A DNA stretch of 64,000 bases, from positions 1,054,001-1,118,000 of the forward strand of contig NZ_CABPSN010000001.1 of assembly GCF_902459565.1 (NCBI RefSeq), read 5' to 3'. Shown here in pieces: positions 9,879-19,096 of this stretch. The stretch's first letter is position 1. Each line of letters opens with the position of its first letter. The notes under the pieces were generated by a model, which saw only the letters and a program-made list of their open reading frames with translations, made no database searches and was not told where the DNA came from. A program made the translations under genes and the position numbers. This stretch comes from Pandoraea aquatica. Its GTDB lineage: Bacteria > Pseudomonadota > Gammaproteobacteria > Burkholderiales > Burkholderiaceae.

Positions 9879-11258
9879 ATGTGGCAAGACCTCAAACGCA
9901 TTGCCGCGCTGGCATGGCCAGTGCTGATCGGCCAGTTGGCGGTCATCGCCTTCGGGGTGATGGACACCGCCATGGTCGGCCGCGCCTCGGCCTTCGACCT
10001 CGCATCGCTCGCGCTCGGCGGCTCGATTTACATCACCGTGTACGTCGGCCTGATGGGTATTCTCGTCGCCCTCTCGCCCATCGCCGCGCAACTTTACGGC
10101 GCGGGCGAGCGCATCGCCATCGGCGAGGAAGTGCGTCAGACCTTCTGGCTCGCCCTGTTCCTCGCCGTACCCGGCTTCCTCGTGCTGTCGCATCCGCAAT
10201 TCATCCTGCGACTCTCCGAAGCGACGCCCGAACTCGAAGCGCGCGCGACCGCCTACCTGCATATCCTCGCGTACGGTTTGCCTGCCGCGATGCTGTTCCG
10301 CGTGTACTCGTCGCTCTCGACGGCCGTGGCGCAGCCGCGCATCGTCATGATGATTCAGGTGACGGGGCTGGCGCTGAAGGTGCCGCTCAATCTCGCGCTG
10401 ATCTACGGTGTGGATCGATTTGGCATCCCCGCACTGGGCAGTACCGGGTGCGCCATCGCCACGACCGCGATCAACTGGGTCTCCTGCGGGCTCGGGTTGT
10501 TGCTGATGGCGCGGCATCCGAAGCTGCGCGAATTCGGCGTCTTCACGAAGTTCTGCTGGCCGCAGTGGCAAGCCATTCGCGCGCTGCTCAAACTCGGCGT
10601 GCCGATGGGGTTGAGCTACCTCATCGAAGTCACGGCCTATTCGTTCATGGCGATCTTCATTGCCCGACTGGGCGACGTGACGCTTGCCGGCCATCAGATC
10701 GCCGCCAATCTCGGCGCGCTCATGTACATGCTGCCGATGTCGATCGGTATCGCAACGGCAACGCTCACCGCACAGGCGATCGGCTCACGCGACTACAAAG
10801 CCGCACAACTGGTCGGACGGCGTGGCGTCGAGCTGGCCGGAACGCTAGGACTGGTCGTGGCGCTGCTGATGTGGCTCGGTCGTCCTCTGGTGCTCGCCGC
10901 CTACACGTCGGACCCGCTGGTCGCCGCTGTGACCGCGCCGCTGCTGACCATCGTCGCCTTCTATCACATCTTCGACGCGCTTCAGGTGAACGCCGTCTTC
11001 GTCTTGCGCGCATGGAAAGTTGCGGTCGTACCGACCGTCATCTACGCCGTGTCGCTATGGGGCGTGGGACTAGGCGGCGGCTATGTGCTCGGCTTCGACA
11101 TCGGCGGTCTCTCGCCCGCCTGGCTTCACGGCGCCACCGGCTTCTGGGCCGCCAACAGTGCGAGCGTCGCGGTCGCGGCCATCGGATTGCTGATGTATCT
11201 GCGCTGGGTTGTCCATGTCAAAGGCGCTGCGACGTCCGTGGCGAACGCGCAAGCTTGA
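9879..11258 (+). CDS. MATE-family multidrug/cation antiporter
   Basis: A 459-residue inner-membrane protein with 12 predicted helices in two similar halves. The opening (LAWPVLIGQLAVIAFGVMDT) and the repeat pattern AQLYGAGE near residue 75 are typical of the NorM branch of MATE exporters, which extrude cationic drugs using Na+ or H+. The ATG at 9879 is preferred, while an in-frame TTG at 9858 directly after the preceding stop codon would add seven residues. No strong ribosome binding site is seen, so translation may be coupled to the upstream glycosyltransferase gene. Confidence 0.88.
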   Translation: MWQDLKRIAALAWPVLIGQLAVIAFGVMDTAMVGRASAFDLASLALGGSIYITVYVGLMGILVALSPIAAQLYGAGERIAIGEEVRQTFWLALFLAVPGFLVLSHPQFILRLSEATPELEARATAYLHILAYGLPAAMLFRVYSSLSTAVAQPRIVMMIQVTGLALKVPLNLALIYGVDRFGIPALGSTGCAIATTAINWVSCGLGLLLMARHPKLREFGVFTKFCWPQWQAIRALLKLGVPMGLSYLIEVTAYSFMAIFIARLGDVTLAGHQIAANLGALMYMLPMSIGIATATLTAQAIGSRDYKAAQLVGRRGVELAGTLGLVVALLMWLGRPLVLAAYTSDPLVAAVTAPLLTIVAFYHIFDALQVNAVFVLRAWKVAVVPTVIYAVSLWGVGLGGGYVLGFDIGGLSPAWLHGATGFWAANSASVAVAAIGLLMYLRWVVHVKGAATSVANAQA

Positions 11259-11434
11259 GCGGCAAGCCTCCGACCGCTCTTCGGCAACCTGCCCCGCCCC
11301 GCGCGACGCCGAGCGAAGTGGCGACGGACTGAATTCAGTCCAAGTTGTACGACAACAAAAAACACTACGCACGCCGCCAGCGCCATCCCGACTTCGTCTA
11401 CTGATAGCGTCATTCAGCCGAGATTCCGAGAAAA

Positions 11435-11446
11435 CGGGTATACCCG
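11435..11446 (+). promoter_or_regulatory. palindrome CGGGTATACCCG upstream of gudD
   Basis: A perfect 12-bp palindrome about 100 bases before the gudD start. The core GGTATACC is also the core of known sugar-acid GntR-family operators such as UxuR/ExuR sites. It could be an operator for glucarate-responsive control. Confidence 0.4.
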
Positions 11447-11476
11447 CAAAGGCAATCTCGGGAACTTTCCATAGAA

Positions 11477-11498
11477 TGTTGTCTGACGACATACAACA
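11477..11498 (+). promoter_or_regulatory. inverted repeat TGTTGT-N10-ACAACA upstream of gudD
   Basis: Outer arms TGTTGT and ACAACA flank an inner TGTC...GACA pair. It overlaps the last base of a TAGAAT (11472-11477), a position where a repressor would block transcription. The GT...AC half-site style fits the FadR subgroup of GntR regulators. Confidence 0.4.
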
Positions 11499-11545
11499 AT
11501 GTGTCGAACCCTTCGTTCCCTTTGGTCTGATCAACGTTCCCTGCC

Positions 11546-12874
11546 ATGAGCCGAACCCCCATCGTCACCGAATTGCGCGTTGTTCCCGTCGCCGGCCGCG
11601 ACAGCATGCTGCTGAATCTGAGCGGCGCACACGGGCCGTTCTTCACCCGCAACCTCGTCATCCTGACGGACAGTGCCGGCCATACCGGCGTTGGCGAAGT
11701 GCCCGGCGGTGAGTCGATTCGCAAGACGCTCGAGGATGCACGCCCCTACGTCGTCGGCCAATCGGTCGCCAATATTCAGGCGATTCTCGGTCAGACGCGT
11801 CGCGTCTTCGCCGACCGCGATGCCGGTGGGCGCGGCCTGCAAACCTTCGATCTGCGCACGACGATCCACGCCGCGACCGCACTCGAAGCCGCCCTGCTCG
11901 ACCTGCTCGGTCAGCACCTGGAAGTCCCCGTCGCCGCCCTTCTGGGCGAGGGACAACAGCGCAGCGAAGTCGCGATGCTCGGGTATCTCTTCTTCATCGG
12001 CGATCGCAACGCCACCGATCTGGCGTATGCCGACAATCGTGGCGCGCGCGACGACTGGGAGCGCGTGCGCACGGAAGTCGCGATGACGCCCGATGCCGTC
12101 GTCAAGCTGGCTGAGGCGGCCCATGCGCGTTACGGCTTTCAGGACTTCAAGCTCAAAGGCGGTGTTCTGGAGGGCGACGCAGAGATCGAAGCCGTTACCG
12201 CCCTTGCCAAACACTTCCCTCAGGCACGCGTGACGCTCGATCCGAACGGTGCATGGTCGCTAGCTGAAGCCGTCCGTCTGTGCCGCGATCAGCACGACGT
12301 GCTGGCCTATGCAGAAGATCCGTGCGGCGCAGAAAACGGCTATTCGGGTCGTGAAGTCATGGCGGAATTCCGACGCGCAACGGGGCTGCCGACCGCCACC
12401 AACATGATCGCGACGGACTGGCGTCAGATGGGACATGCGATCCAATTGCAGTCTGTAGACATTCCACTCGCCGATCCGCATTTCTGGACGATGCAGGGCT
12501 CGGTGCGCGTCGCGCAGATGTGCCACGAGTGGGGGCTGACGTGGGGCTCGCACTCCAACAACCACTTCGATGTGTCGCTTGCGATGTTCACCCACGTGGC
12601 CGCCGCCGCGCCCGGCAAGATCACCGCCATCGATACCCACTGGATCTGGCAGGACGGTCAATACCTGACCAGCAACCCGCTGCAGATTGTCGGCGGCAAT
12701 GTACAGGTGCCGACCGTCCCGGGGCTGGGTGTGACGCTGGACATGGATGCCGTTGAGGCCGCCCACGCGCTATACCTCGAACACGGCCTCGGCGCGCGCG
12801 ACGACAGCGTTGCCATGCAACATCTCGTGCCGGACTGGAAATTCGATCCGAAACGCCCTTGCCTGGTGCGCTGA
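11546..12874 (+). CDS. gudD: D-glucarate dehydratase
   Basis: A 442-residue enolase-superfamily enzyme that converts D-glucarate to 5-keto-4-deoxy-D-glucarate. All key residues are visible: Lys202 and Lys204 in FKLKGG, metal ligands Asp232 (LDPNGAW), Glu257 (YAEDPCG) and Asn286 ([10 protein letters not shown]), and catalytic His336 (GSHSNNHFD). These equal the E. coli GudD numbers shifted by three. No transporter, kdgD or aldolase gene is adjacent, so the gene stands alone here with its own promoter region and two palindromic sites upstream, and a terminator downstream. Confidence 0.93.
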   Translation: MSRTPIVTELRVVPVAGRDSMLLNLSGAHGPFFTRNLVILTDSAGHTGVGEVPGGESIRKTLEDARPYVVGQSVANIQAILGQTRRVFADRDAGGRGLQTFDLRTTIHAATALEAALLDLLGQHLEVPVAALLGEGQQRSEVAMLGYLFFIGDRNATDLAYADNRGARDDWERVRTEVAMTPDAVVKLAEAAHARYGFQDFKLKGGVLEGDAEIEAVTALAKHFPQARVTLDPNGAWSLAEAVRLCRDQHDVLAYAEDPCGAENGYSGREVMAEFRRATGLPTATNMIATDWRQMGHAIQLQSVDIPLADPHFWTMQGSVRVAQMCHEWGLTWGSHSNNHFDVSLAMFTHVAAAAPGKITAIDTHWIWQDGQYLTSNPLQIVGGNVQVPTVPGLGVTLDMDAVEAAHALYLEHGLGARDDSVAMQHLVPDWKFDPKRPCLVR

Positions 12875-12912
12875 TTCATCGGCGTTTCTTGCATCCTTCA
12901 AAGCATCATTCG

Positions 12913-12945
12913 GAGCGTCGGAGCATCAACATCCCGACGCTCTTT
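12913..12945 (+). terminator. terminator after gudD
   Basis: GAGCGTCGG (12913-12921) pairs with CCGACGCTC (12934-12942) across a 12-base loop and is followed by TTT. The T-tract is short, so efficiency is uncertain. Confidence 0.55.
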
Positions 12946-13123
12946 CACTGTCCAGTCGCAATGCGCATGAATTGCGAAATTTCAAAAAACGACGCGAAAA
13001 ATCCGCAAGCCCGTTGCAGAGGGAATCAATAGGGGGAAAATCGGTATCGAAACCTTCGAAATGTCTCGTTGCGAGACCTTGCGATACCTGTGTAATGCTC
13101 GATGGCCGAAGGATTTCGGACAT

Positions 13124-13155
13124 AAAAAAAGCCCAGGCCGTTAAGCCTGGGCTTT
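13124..13155 (-). terminator. terminator of the tRNA-Asp transcript
   Basis: Read on the minus strand, AAGCCCAGGC and GCCTGGGCTT form a 10-bp stem with a 6-base loop, followed by a run of T. It lies just downstream of the last tRNA gene. Confidence 0.85.
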
Positions 13156-13162
13156 CTTCGTT

Positions 13163-13239
13163 TGGCGGAGCGGACGGGGCTCGAACCCGCGACCCCCGGC
13201 GTGACAGGCCGGTATTCTAACCAACTGAACTACCGCTCC
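13163..13239 (-). tRNA. tRNA-Asp (GTC), copy 2
   Basis: A 77-base gene including an encoded CCA. The minus strand starts GGAGCGGTAGTTCAGTTGG, and the anticodon loop CTGTCAC gives anticodon GTC. The acceptor stem GGAGCGG pairs with CCGCTCC, with discriminator base G. It is identical over its whole length to the copy at 13339-13415, which lies upstream in the same transcription direction. Confidence 0.97.
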
Positions 13240-13338
13240 AAACTTGCTGCAGCATCGTGATGTCACTCACTTTGCTTTCCTGCTAGTTGTCCGGCATTGC
13301 TGCATTTTCATGCGCATATCACCGAACTTCGTAGGTTT

Positions 13339-13415
13339 TGGCGGAGCGGACGGGGCTCGAACCCGCGACCCCCGGCGTGACAGGCCGGTATTCTAACCAA
13401 CTGAACTACCGCTCC
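13339..13415 (-). tRNA. tRNA-Asp (GTC), copy 1
   Basis: A 77-base gene with encoded CCA and anticodon GTC, identical to the second copy 99 bases further along the transcript. The flanks of the two copies differ, so the duplication is limited to the tRNA and a few bases beside it. Confidence 0.97.
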
Positions 13416-13423
13416 AAAACCGA

Positions 13424-13454
13424 CAAAAAAACCCGCCTAACTTTCAGCGGGCTT
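13424..13454 (-). terminator. terminator between tRNA-Glu and tRNA-Asp
   Basis: On the minus strand AGCCCGC and GCGGGTT pair across a 10-base loop and are followed by seven T. It separates the Glu transcript from the two Asp genes, which therefore need their own promoter or readthrough. Confidence 0.7.
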
Positions 13455-13513
13455 TACGCCACAAACTGCCTGGCATTTTTAAACTGATACCGACTCGCTA
13501 CCGGCACCAATTC

Positions 13514-13589
13514 TGGCGTCCCCTAGGGGATTCGAACCCCTGTACTCACCGTGAAAGGGTGATGTCCTAGGCCTCTAGACGAAGGGGAC
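13514..13589 (-). tRNA. tRNA-Glu (TTC)
   Basis: A 76-base gene with encoded CCA. The minus strand starts GTCCCCTTCGTCTAGAGGCC, the anticodon loop holds TTC, and the acceptor arm GTCCCCT pairs with AGGGGAC. It is single copy in this window. Confidence 0.97.
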
Positions 13590-13758
13590 AAAATCGTCAA
13601 AACTTTGTCTGTTTCGCTACTGCTTACTGCATTTCGCGAAGAACGCTATTCTAAACAACATTTCTTCGCTTGTGAAGCTTTATTTTCAAGTTTTTTGCAT
13701 CGTTTTTGCAAGAATCTTGCTTTTTCGACGCAGCCTGAAAATCAAGCTTCTGAATCCG

Positions 13759-13834
<76 letters not shown>

Positions 13835-13927
13835 GAACAGAGAAATGAGATTCTAATGACAAACCCATTTCCTGTAAATACCCTCCTCGCATTTTTTCCG
13901 CATTATTTTGCGAATCCGTGCGAAAGA

Positions 13928-13962
13928 TAAAAAAACGGCGACTCGCAAGAGTCGCCGTCTTC
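13928..13962 (-). terminator. terminator of pnp
   Basis: ACGGCGACTC (13935-13944) and GAGTCGCCGT (13949-13958) form a perfect 10-bp stem with loop GCAA. The minus-strand product is followed by a T-run (the A-run at 13929-13935 on the plus strand). Confidence 0.85.
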
Positions 13963-14017
13963 TTTTGACGCACGTGCGGCGCGCAAGCACGCCGCCCTGC
14001 CTCATTGCGATACCCGA

Positions 14018-16168
14018 TTACTGGGCGTCGCCTTCGCGCTTAACCAGCAGTGCACCGCCTTGCTTCTCTTCTTCGGTCAGTGCCTTGTGCGACAGACGCA
14101 GACGACCCTTGTCGTCTTGCTGGATCACCTTCACGCGCACGGCTTGACCTTCCTTGACGTACTCGTTGATGTCCTTGATGCGCTCGTTGGCGATTTCCGA
14201 GATGTGCAGCAGACCGTCCTTACCCGGGAGCACCGAGACGATGGCGCCGAACTCGAGCAGCTTGAGCACGGTACCGTCGTAGACCTGACCGACTTCAACT
14301 TCGACCGTGATCAGTTCGATGCGACGCTTCGCTTCGGCAATGCCTTCGGCGCTCGGGCTGGCGATGGTCACCACGCCGTCGTCCGAGATGTCGATGCTCG
14401 TGCCGGTCTCTTCCGTCAGCGCGCGGATCACCGAACCCCCCTTGCCGATCACGTCGCGGATCTTCTCCGGATTGATCTTGATGGTGACCATGCGCGGTGC
14501 GAATTCCGACAGCTCCGTACGCACGCCCGACTGGGCTTCCGTCATCTTGCCGAGGATATGCAGACGGCCTTCCTTGGCTTGCGCCAGCGCGACCTGCATG
14601 ATTTCCTTCGTGATGCCCTGGATCTTGATGTCCATCTGCAGTGCGGTCACGCCATTCGACGTACCGGCCACCTTGAAGTCCATGTCGCCCAGGTGATCTT
14701 CGTCGCCGAGAATGTCGGTCAGCACGGCAAACTTGTTGCCTTCGAGGATCAGGCCCATAGCGATACCGGCGACCGGCGAGGTCATCGGCACACCGGCGTC
14801 CATCATGGCGAGGCTACCGCCGCAGACCGATGCCATCGACGACGAACCGTTCGATTCGGTGATTTCCGACACGACACGCACGGTGTAACCGAAATCGTCG
14901 GCACCCGGCAGGCACGCGACCAGCGCGCGCTTGGCCAGACGGCCGTGACCGATTTCGCGACGCTTGGGCGAACCCACGCGACCCGTTTCGCCCGTCGAGA
15001 ACGGCGGGAAGTTGTAGTGCAGCATGAAGCGATCGCGGTACTCGCCTTGCAGCGCGTCGATGATCTGCTCATCGCTCTTGGTGCCCAGCGTGGCCACCAC
15101 GAGTGCCTGCGTTTCGCCACGCGTGAACAGTGCCGAACCGTGCGCACGCGGCAGCACGCCGGTGCGGATCGAGATCGGACGCACGGTACGCGTGTCGCGA
15201 CCGTCGATACGCGGCTCGCCGGCCAGAATCTGGCTGCGGACGATCTTGGCTTCCAGATCGAACAGGATGTTGCCGACTTCGATGTCGTCCGGTGCAGCTT
15301 CGCCCTTGGCAGCAGCGGCTTCGCCCAGCTTGGCGATCACGTCGGTGCTGACAGCGCGCAGTTGTTGCGTACGTGCTTGCTTTTCACGCGTCTGGTAAGC
15401 AGCGCGCAGTTGGCCTTCGGCCAGTTCGCCCACTTGCGAGATCAGTGCGTCGTTCTTGGCAGCCGGGGCCCATTCCCACTCGGCCTTGCCACCATCGCGT
15501 ACGAGTTCGTGAATCGCGTTGATGGCCGTTTGCATTTGCTCGTGACCGAACACGACTGCGCCCAGCATCACGTCTTCCGGCAGCTCCTGGGCTTCCGATT
15601 CCACCATCAGCACGGCTTGTTCCGTACCGGCGACGACCAGGTCGAGCTTCGACTTGGCGATCTGCTCACGCGACGGGTTGAGCACGTACTGGCTGTCGAC
15701 GTAGGCAACGCGTGCGGCGCCAACCGGGCCGTTGAACGGCAGACCGGAGATGGCCAGCGCGGCCGAAGCACCGATCAGGGCCGGGATGTCGGCCGGGACT
15801 TCCGGGTTCAGCGAGACGACCTGCACCACCACCTGGACTTCGTTGTAGAAGCCTTCCGGGAACAGCGGGCGAATCGGACGGTCGATCAGGCGCGACGTCA
15901 GCGTTTCGTTTTCCGACGGACGGCCTTCGCGCTTGAAGAAGCCACCCGGGATCTTGCCGGCGGCGTAAGTCTTTTCAAGGTAGTCGACCGTCAGCGGGAA
16001 GAAATCCTGGCCAGCCTTGGCCTTCTTCGCACCCACGACCGTGGCGAGCACGACGGTATCGTCCATGTCGACGAGCACAGCACCGGATGCCTGGCGAGCA
16101 ATCTCACCGGTTTCCATGCGAACCGTGTTTTGTCCCCATTGGAAAGACTTGACGACTTTATTGAACAT
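14018..16168 (-). CDS. pnp: Polyribonucleotide nucleotidyltransferase (PNPase)
   Basis: A 716-residue enzyme that degrades RNA 3' to 5' by phosphorolysis and joins the RNA degradosome. Two RNase PH domains are visible ([20 protein letters not shown] at the start; GTRSDLSAL-like and [19 protein letters not shown] in the second), followed by a KH domain ([20 protein letters not shown]) and an S1 domain ([19 protein letters not shown]). The start is the ATG at 16168 with AGGAGT upstream. A much longer open frame to 16417 is rejected. rpsO lies 330 bases upstream in the same direction, the classic order. Confidence 0.98.
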   Translation of the reverse strand: MFNKVVKSFQWGQNTVRMETGEIARQASGAVLVDMDDTVVLATVVGAKKAKAGQDFFPLTVDYLEKTYAAGKIPGGFFKREGRPSENETLTSRLIDRPIRPLFPEGFYNEVQVVVQVVSLNPEVPADIPALIGASAALAISGLPFNGPVGAARVAYVDSQYVLNPSREQIAKSKLDLVVAGTEQAVLMVESEAQELPEDVMLGAVVFGHEQMQTAINAIHELVRDGGKAEWEWAPAAKNDALISQVGELAEGQLRAAYQTREKQARTQQLRAVSTDVIAKLGEAAAAKGEAAPDDIEVGNILFDLEAKIVRSQILAGEPRIDGRDTRTVRPISIRTGVLPRAHGSALFTRGETQALVVATLGTKSDEQIIDALQGEYRDRFMLHYNFPPFSTGETGRVGSPKRREIGHGRLAKRALVACLPGADDFGYTVRVVSEITESNGSSSMASVCGGSLAMMDAGVPMTSPVAGIAMGLILEGNKFAVLTDILGDEDHLGDMDFKVAGTSNGVTALQMDIKIQGITKEIMQVALAQAKEGRLHILGKMTEAQSGVRTELSEFAPRMVTIKINPEKIRDVIGKGGSVIRALTEETGTSIDISDDGVVTIASPSAEGIAEAKRRIELITVEVEVGQVYDGTVLKLLEFGAIVSVLPGKDGLLHISEIANERIKDINEYVKEGQAVRVKVIQQDDKGRLRLSHKALTEEEKQGGALLVKREGDAQ

Positions 16169-16440
16169 TTGCACTCCTATATCGAATCGCGCGAATGCAG
16201 CAGCGGCGCGATATCGCTGCCGGGGTGATCCCGACGCCTTACAGGGGGGAGTGTTATGCCATTCCAGCGTAGCCCGCTGCGAAAATCCGCCAGCGCGCTT
16301 CTGAGACGACCCTGGAATGACACAAGCCCTGCTTGCCGACGAGGCCCCGTAAATCGGTAACGGAGACCGGAAAACCGGCGCAACCGCTGGGTTATTCGTT
16401 CCAAAAGAGACGCTCAACGCCTCGATCGGGTACCGCCCAA

Positions 16441-16477
16441 AAACAAAATGCCTGCATCAGCACGCTGATACAGGCAT
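16441..16477 (-). terminator. terminator or attenuator between rpsO and pnp
   Basis: On the minus strand ATGCCTGTATCAG and CTGATGCAGGCAT pair almost perfectly over 13 bases with a 4-base loop, then TTTTGTTTTT. It may only partly terminate, because pnp is often read through from rpsO. Confidence 0.8.
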
Positions 16478-16497
16478 CTCGTCGTAATCGTAATCGC

Positions 16498-16767
16498 TTA
16501 CTTACGCAGGCCCAGCTTCTCGATCAGGGCGCGGTAGCGGTCTGCATCCTTGCCCTTGAGGTAGTCGAGCAGCTTACGACGACGGCTCACCATGCGCAGC
16601 AGACCGCGGCGGCTGTGGTGATCCTTCATGTGTGCCTTGAAGTGCGGGGTCAGTTCGTTGATGCGCGTGGTCAGCAGCGCAACTTGAACTTCGGGGGAGC
16701 CGGTGTCATTGGCGGCGCGGGCGAATTGCGCCACGACGTCCGACTTCTTGATATCTGCGTTCGACAT
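16498..16767 (-). CDS. rpsO: 30S ribosomal protein S15
   Basis: An 89-residue primary 16S rRNA-binding protein. The sequence [22 protein letters not shown] and the ending [12 protein letters not shown] are diagnostic. AAAGGAAAG precedes the ATG at 16767; the open frame to 16854 is upstream leader. In other bacteria S15 represses its own translation by binding its leader, and the leader here holds a perfect hairpin with a GCAA tetraloop. Confidence 0.98.
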   Translation of the reverse strand: MSNADIKKSDVVAQFARAANDTGSPEVQVALLTTRINELTPHFKAHMKDHHSRRGLLRMVSRRRKLLDYLKGKDADRYRALIEKLGLRK

Positions 16768-16830
16768 TTTCTTTCCTTTGGATATACACGCGGTCACGGA
16801 AGAATGGCCGTGCCGTGAACTTACAAAAAC

Positions 16831-16848
16831 ATGTACGTTGCCGTACAT
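16831..16848 (-). promoter_or_regulatory. perfect hairpin with GCAA tetraloop in the rpsO leader
   Basis: On the minus strand ATGTACG-GCAA-CGTACAT forms a 7-bp stem closed by a GNRA loop. It lies about 20 bases downstream of a TATAAT (16870-16875 in plus coordinates) and 64 bases before the rpsO start codon, so it should be transcribed. Confidence 0.5.
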
Positions 16849-17054
16849 AAACAAAACTGCAAGTGCGCGATTATACGGGAACCGGCATCACGACGCCACT
16901 TTTTTCCGCGCTTTGCCGCAGCAGACGGGCCTGAAAGCCCGTTTAAACCGCTCAAAACACCGATTTCGGACGAATAATCCGAGAAAATTCGCCGAATTAT
17001 CAAGAAAATCACGACAAATCAGCCATTCCGGCCACCGCCCATTGCGACCACCGC

Positions 17055-18329
17055 TCAGCGCTGACGCGCCATCCGACACGTGCTCGGCAACGCCACCTTG
17101 TTCATCGGCAGCTCCATGACAGTCCGGAATCCGTAGCCCGAGCCTTCGTTATCGAACTTCACACCCGGCTCACCCGCGCGACGCATCACCGAGACGTACA
17201 GGGGCTCGATCATCTGATGGTCGTTTGCCCGCATCCATGCGTCGGCAGGGGCTTCGCGCACACGACGGTTTTCGAGCGCGCGCGCAACGGTCGTCACATC
17301 CGTGGTGCCCGCCTGTTCGAGCGCGGCGGCAATCATGTCGACCATCACACTCATACGCAGCAGTGGGTAGTCGTCGCGCGCTTCCGGATAGCGTGCGCGG
17401 AACGCCTTGTAGTACGCATCCGACGCCTCACCCCCGACATTCGGGTGCCACTCGGCGACTGCGTACACGCGACCGACACCGGCATCGCCCAGCGCCGCCG
17501 GAGCACCGAGCGCGTTGCCGTAGAACGTGTAGAACTTGAGCTCCATGCCCTGCTCTCGCGCGGCCTTGACGAGCAGCGTCAGGTCGTTGCCCCAACTGCC
17601 CGTGACCACGGTATCGGCCCCGGCCGCACGGATACGTGCCAGATACGGCGTGAAGTCCTTCACACGGCCCACGGGGCTGAACTGTTCGCCCACGATCTGT
17701 ACGTCGGGACGCTTGGCGCCGATCATCTGGCGCGCCAGCGTGGCGACCTGACGCCCGAAGCTGTAGTCCTGATTGAGCAGATAGACCTTCTGAATGCTGT
17801 CGTCCTGCTTGATGGCTTCGGTGAGCGCCTGCATACGCATCGCGGCATTGGCGTCGAACGCGAAATGCCAGAAGCTGCACTGCTCGTTGGTCAGCGCCGT
17901 ATCGACAGCGGAGTAGTTGAAGAACAGCATGCGCTGGCCCGGCTCACGGGCATTGCGCTTGTTGATGGCATCGATCAGTGCCGACGCGACCGCCGAACTG
18001 TTGCCTTGCAGGACGAACGGGATACCGAGATCCCCGGCGGCCTTGAGCTGCACGAGGCTGTCTTCGACCGCGCCCTTGCTGTCGAACACCGTCAATTCGA
18101 GCGGATGCGCGCCGTCGCGCAACTTCACGCCGCCACGCGCGTTCACGCGATCGATCGCGAAACGCAGATTCCGCTCGACCATCGCCCCGGCATTGCCGAA
18201 AGGCCCGCTCATCCCTTCGATGAGGGCAAGCCGAATCGGCGGCGCGGCATTGGCCACACCGGTGGCGGCCAGCAGGCCCATAGTGCACAGCACCGCGCAA
18301 AAACGCGCCAGCAAGACGTGAGATTTCAT
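17055..18329 (-). CDS. Periplasmic binding protein, branched-chain amino acid / amide type
   Basis: A 424-residue secreted protein. A signal peptide of about 28 residues (start MKSHVLLARFCAVLC, cleavage after VANA) is followed by a type I periplasmic fold (LALIEGMSGPFGNAGAMVERN, then GNSSAVASALIDAINKRN and DYSFGRQVATLARQMIGAK). This is the Peripla_BP_6 group, which binds leucine-like amino acids, urea or amides for ABC import. No permease or ATPase gene is adjacent, so it is an orphan component. The start at 18329 is set by the signal peptide; an upstream extension to 18485 is rejected. Confidence 0.85.
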   Translation of the reverse strand: MKSHVLLARFCAVLCTMGLLAATGVANAAPPIRLALIEGMSGPFGNAGAMVERNLRFAIDRVNARGGVKLRDGAHPLELTVFDSKGAVEDSLVQLKAAGDLGIPFVLQGNSSAVASALIDAINKRNAREPGQRMLFFNYSAVDTALTNEQCSFWHFAFDANAAMRMQALTEAIKQDDSIQKVYLLNQDYSFGRQVATLARQMIGAKRPDVQIVGEQFSPVGRVKDFTPYLARIRAAGADTVVTGSWGNDLTLLVKAAREQGMELKFYTFYGNALGAPAALGDAGVGRVYAVAEWHPNVGGEASDAYYKAFRARYPEARDDYPLLRMSVMVDMIAAALEQAGTTDVTTVARALENRRVREAPADAWMRANDHQMIEPLYVSVMRRAGEPGVKFDNEGSGYGFRTVMELPMNKVALPSTCRMARQR

Positions 18330-18483
18330 CGAGGCCTCTAGAACTGTCCCGGCGCGAATCATAACTGCCACCACCCGCCCGGGCAAGCCGAGGCACCCCA
18401 CGATACGGAACGACGGCGGTATGCTATCAACACGCGACCATCGTCCATTTTTGGGCAAATTCCCACCCCATACGAGGCCAACC

Positions 18484-19080
18484 ATGACGTATCGTTCTCA
18501 CGTGATTATCGACACCGATACTGCGTCGACGCCATCGACTCCCAGCACAGATTGCGCTGCGGGCCAACGTTCGTCGACCCGCGCCATTCGCTGGGCCGTC
18601 GCCGGTGCGCTCGCCCTGTCGTTGACAGCCTGTTACACGCCGCCGTGGCAACAATTGCCCGCATCGGCGTCGCAGGCGGAAGTGCAGGCGCAATTGGGCA
18701 AGCCCAAAGAGGTCTACCCGCTCGCGCCCGGCGTCACACGCTGGCTTTACCCGACGAAGCCGTTCGGCGAGGAAACGATTGCCGCCGACTTCGACGCGCA
18801 GGGTCGGCTGCTGCACGTCACGCAGGTGCTGTCGACGCAGGAGTTCAACAAGGTCGAGATCGACAAGTGGACCAAGACGGATGTCCTGCATCACTTTGGC
18901 GAGCCCGTCGAGACCTCTGCGTTCCCGCTGATGAAGCGCGAAGTCTGGACATACCGTTTCAAGCAGGACGACGTGTGGTTCTCGATGATGAACTTCTATT
19001 TCGACCCGGACGGCATCGTCAAGACCACCCAAATCAGCCCGGATCCGCTGCACGAGAAACGGGATAACAATCTGTTCTAA
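18484..19080 (+). CDS. Outer-membrane-type lipoprotein with two SmpA/BamE-like repeats
   Basis: A 198-residue protein with a lipobox LTAC placing the lipidated cysteine at residue 50. The 34 residues before the hydrophobic segment are unusually long, but no later start codon exists. After the cysteine there are two copies of one motif: VQAQLGKPKEV ... FDAQGRLLHV, then VLHHFGEPVET ... FDPDGIVKTT. This resembles the SmpA/BamE fold, a small domain common in envelope lipoproteins. It ends 16 bases before the ATT start of a sigma factor gene and may share its transcript. Confidence 0.7.
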   Translation: MTYRSHVIIDTDTASTPSTPSTDCAAGQRSSTRAIRWAVAGALALSLTACYTPPWQQLPASASQAEVQAQLGKPKEVYPLAPGVTRWLYPTKPFGEETIAADFDAQGRLLHVTQVLSTQEFNKVEIDKWTKTDVLHHFGEPVETSAFPLMKREVWTYRFKQDDVWFSMMNFYFDPDGIVKTTQISPDPLHEKRDNNLF

Positions 19081-19096
19081 GTCAGGAGAGCGCCCT

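Noticed and set aside
8166-10694. 842-codon open frame on the minus strand
   Set aside because: It lies opposite two well-supported membrane protein genes, and its translation is Arg/His/Gln-rich without domains, the usual mirror of high-GC codon bias.
14060-16228. 722-codon open frame opposite pnp
   Set aside because: pnp is certain, and the antisense translation has no recognisable family or ribosome binding site.
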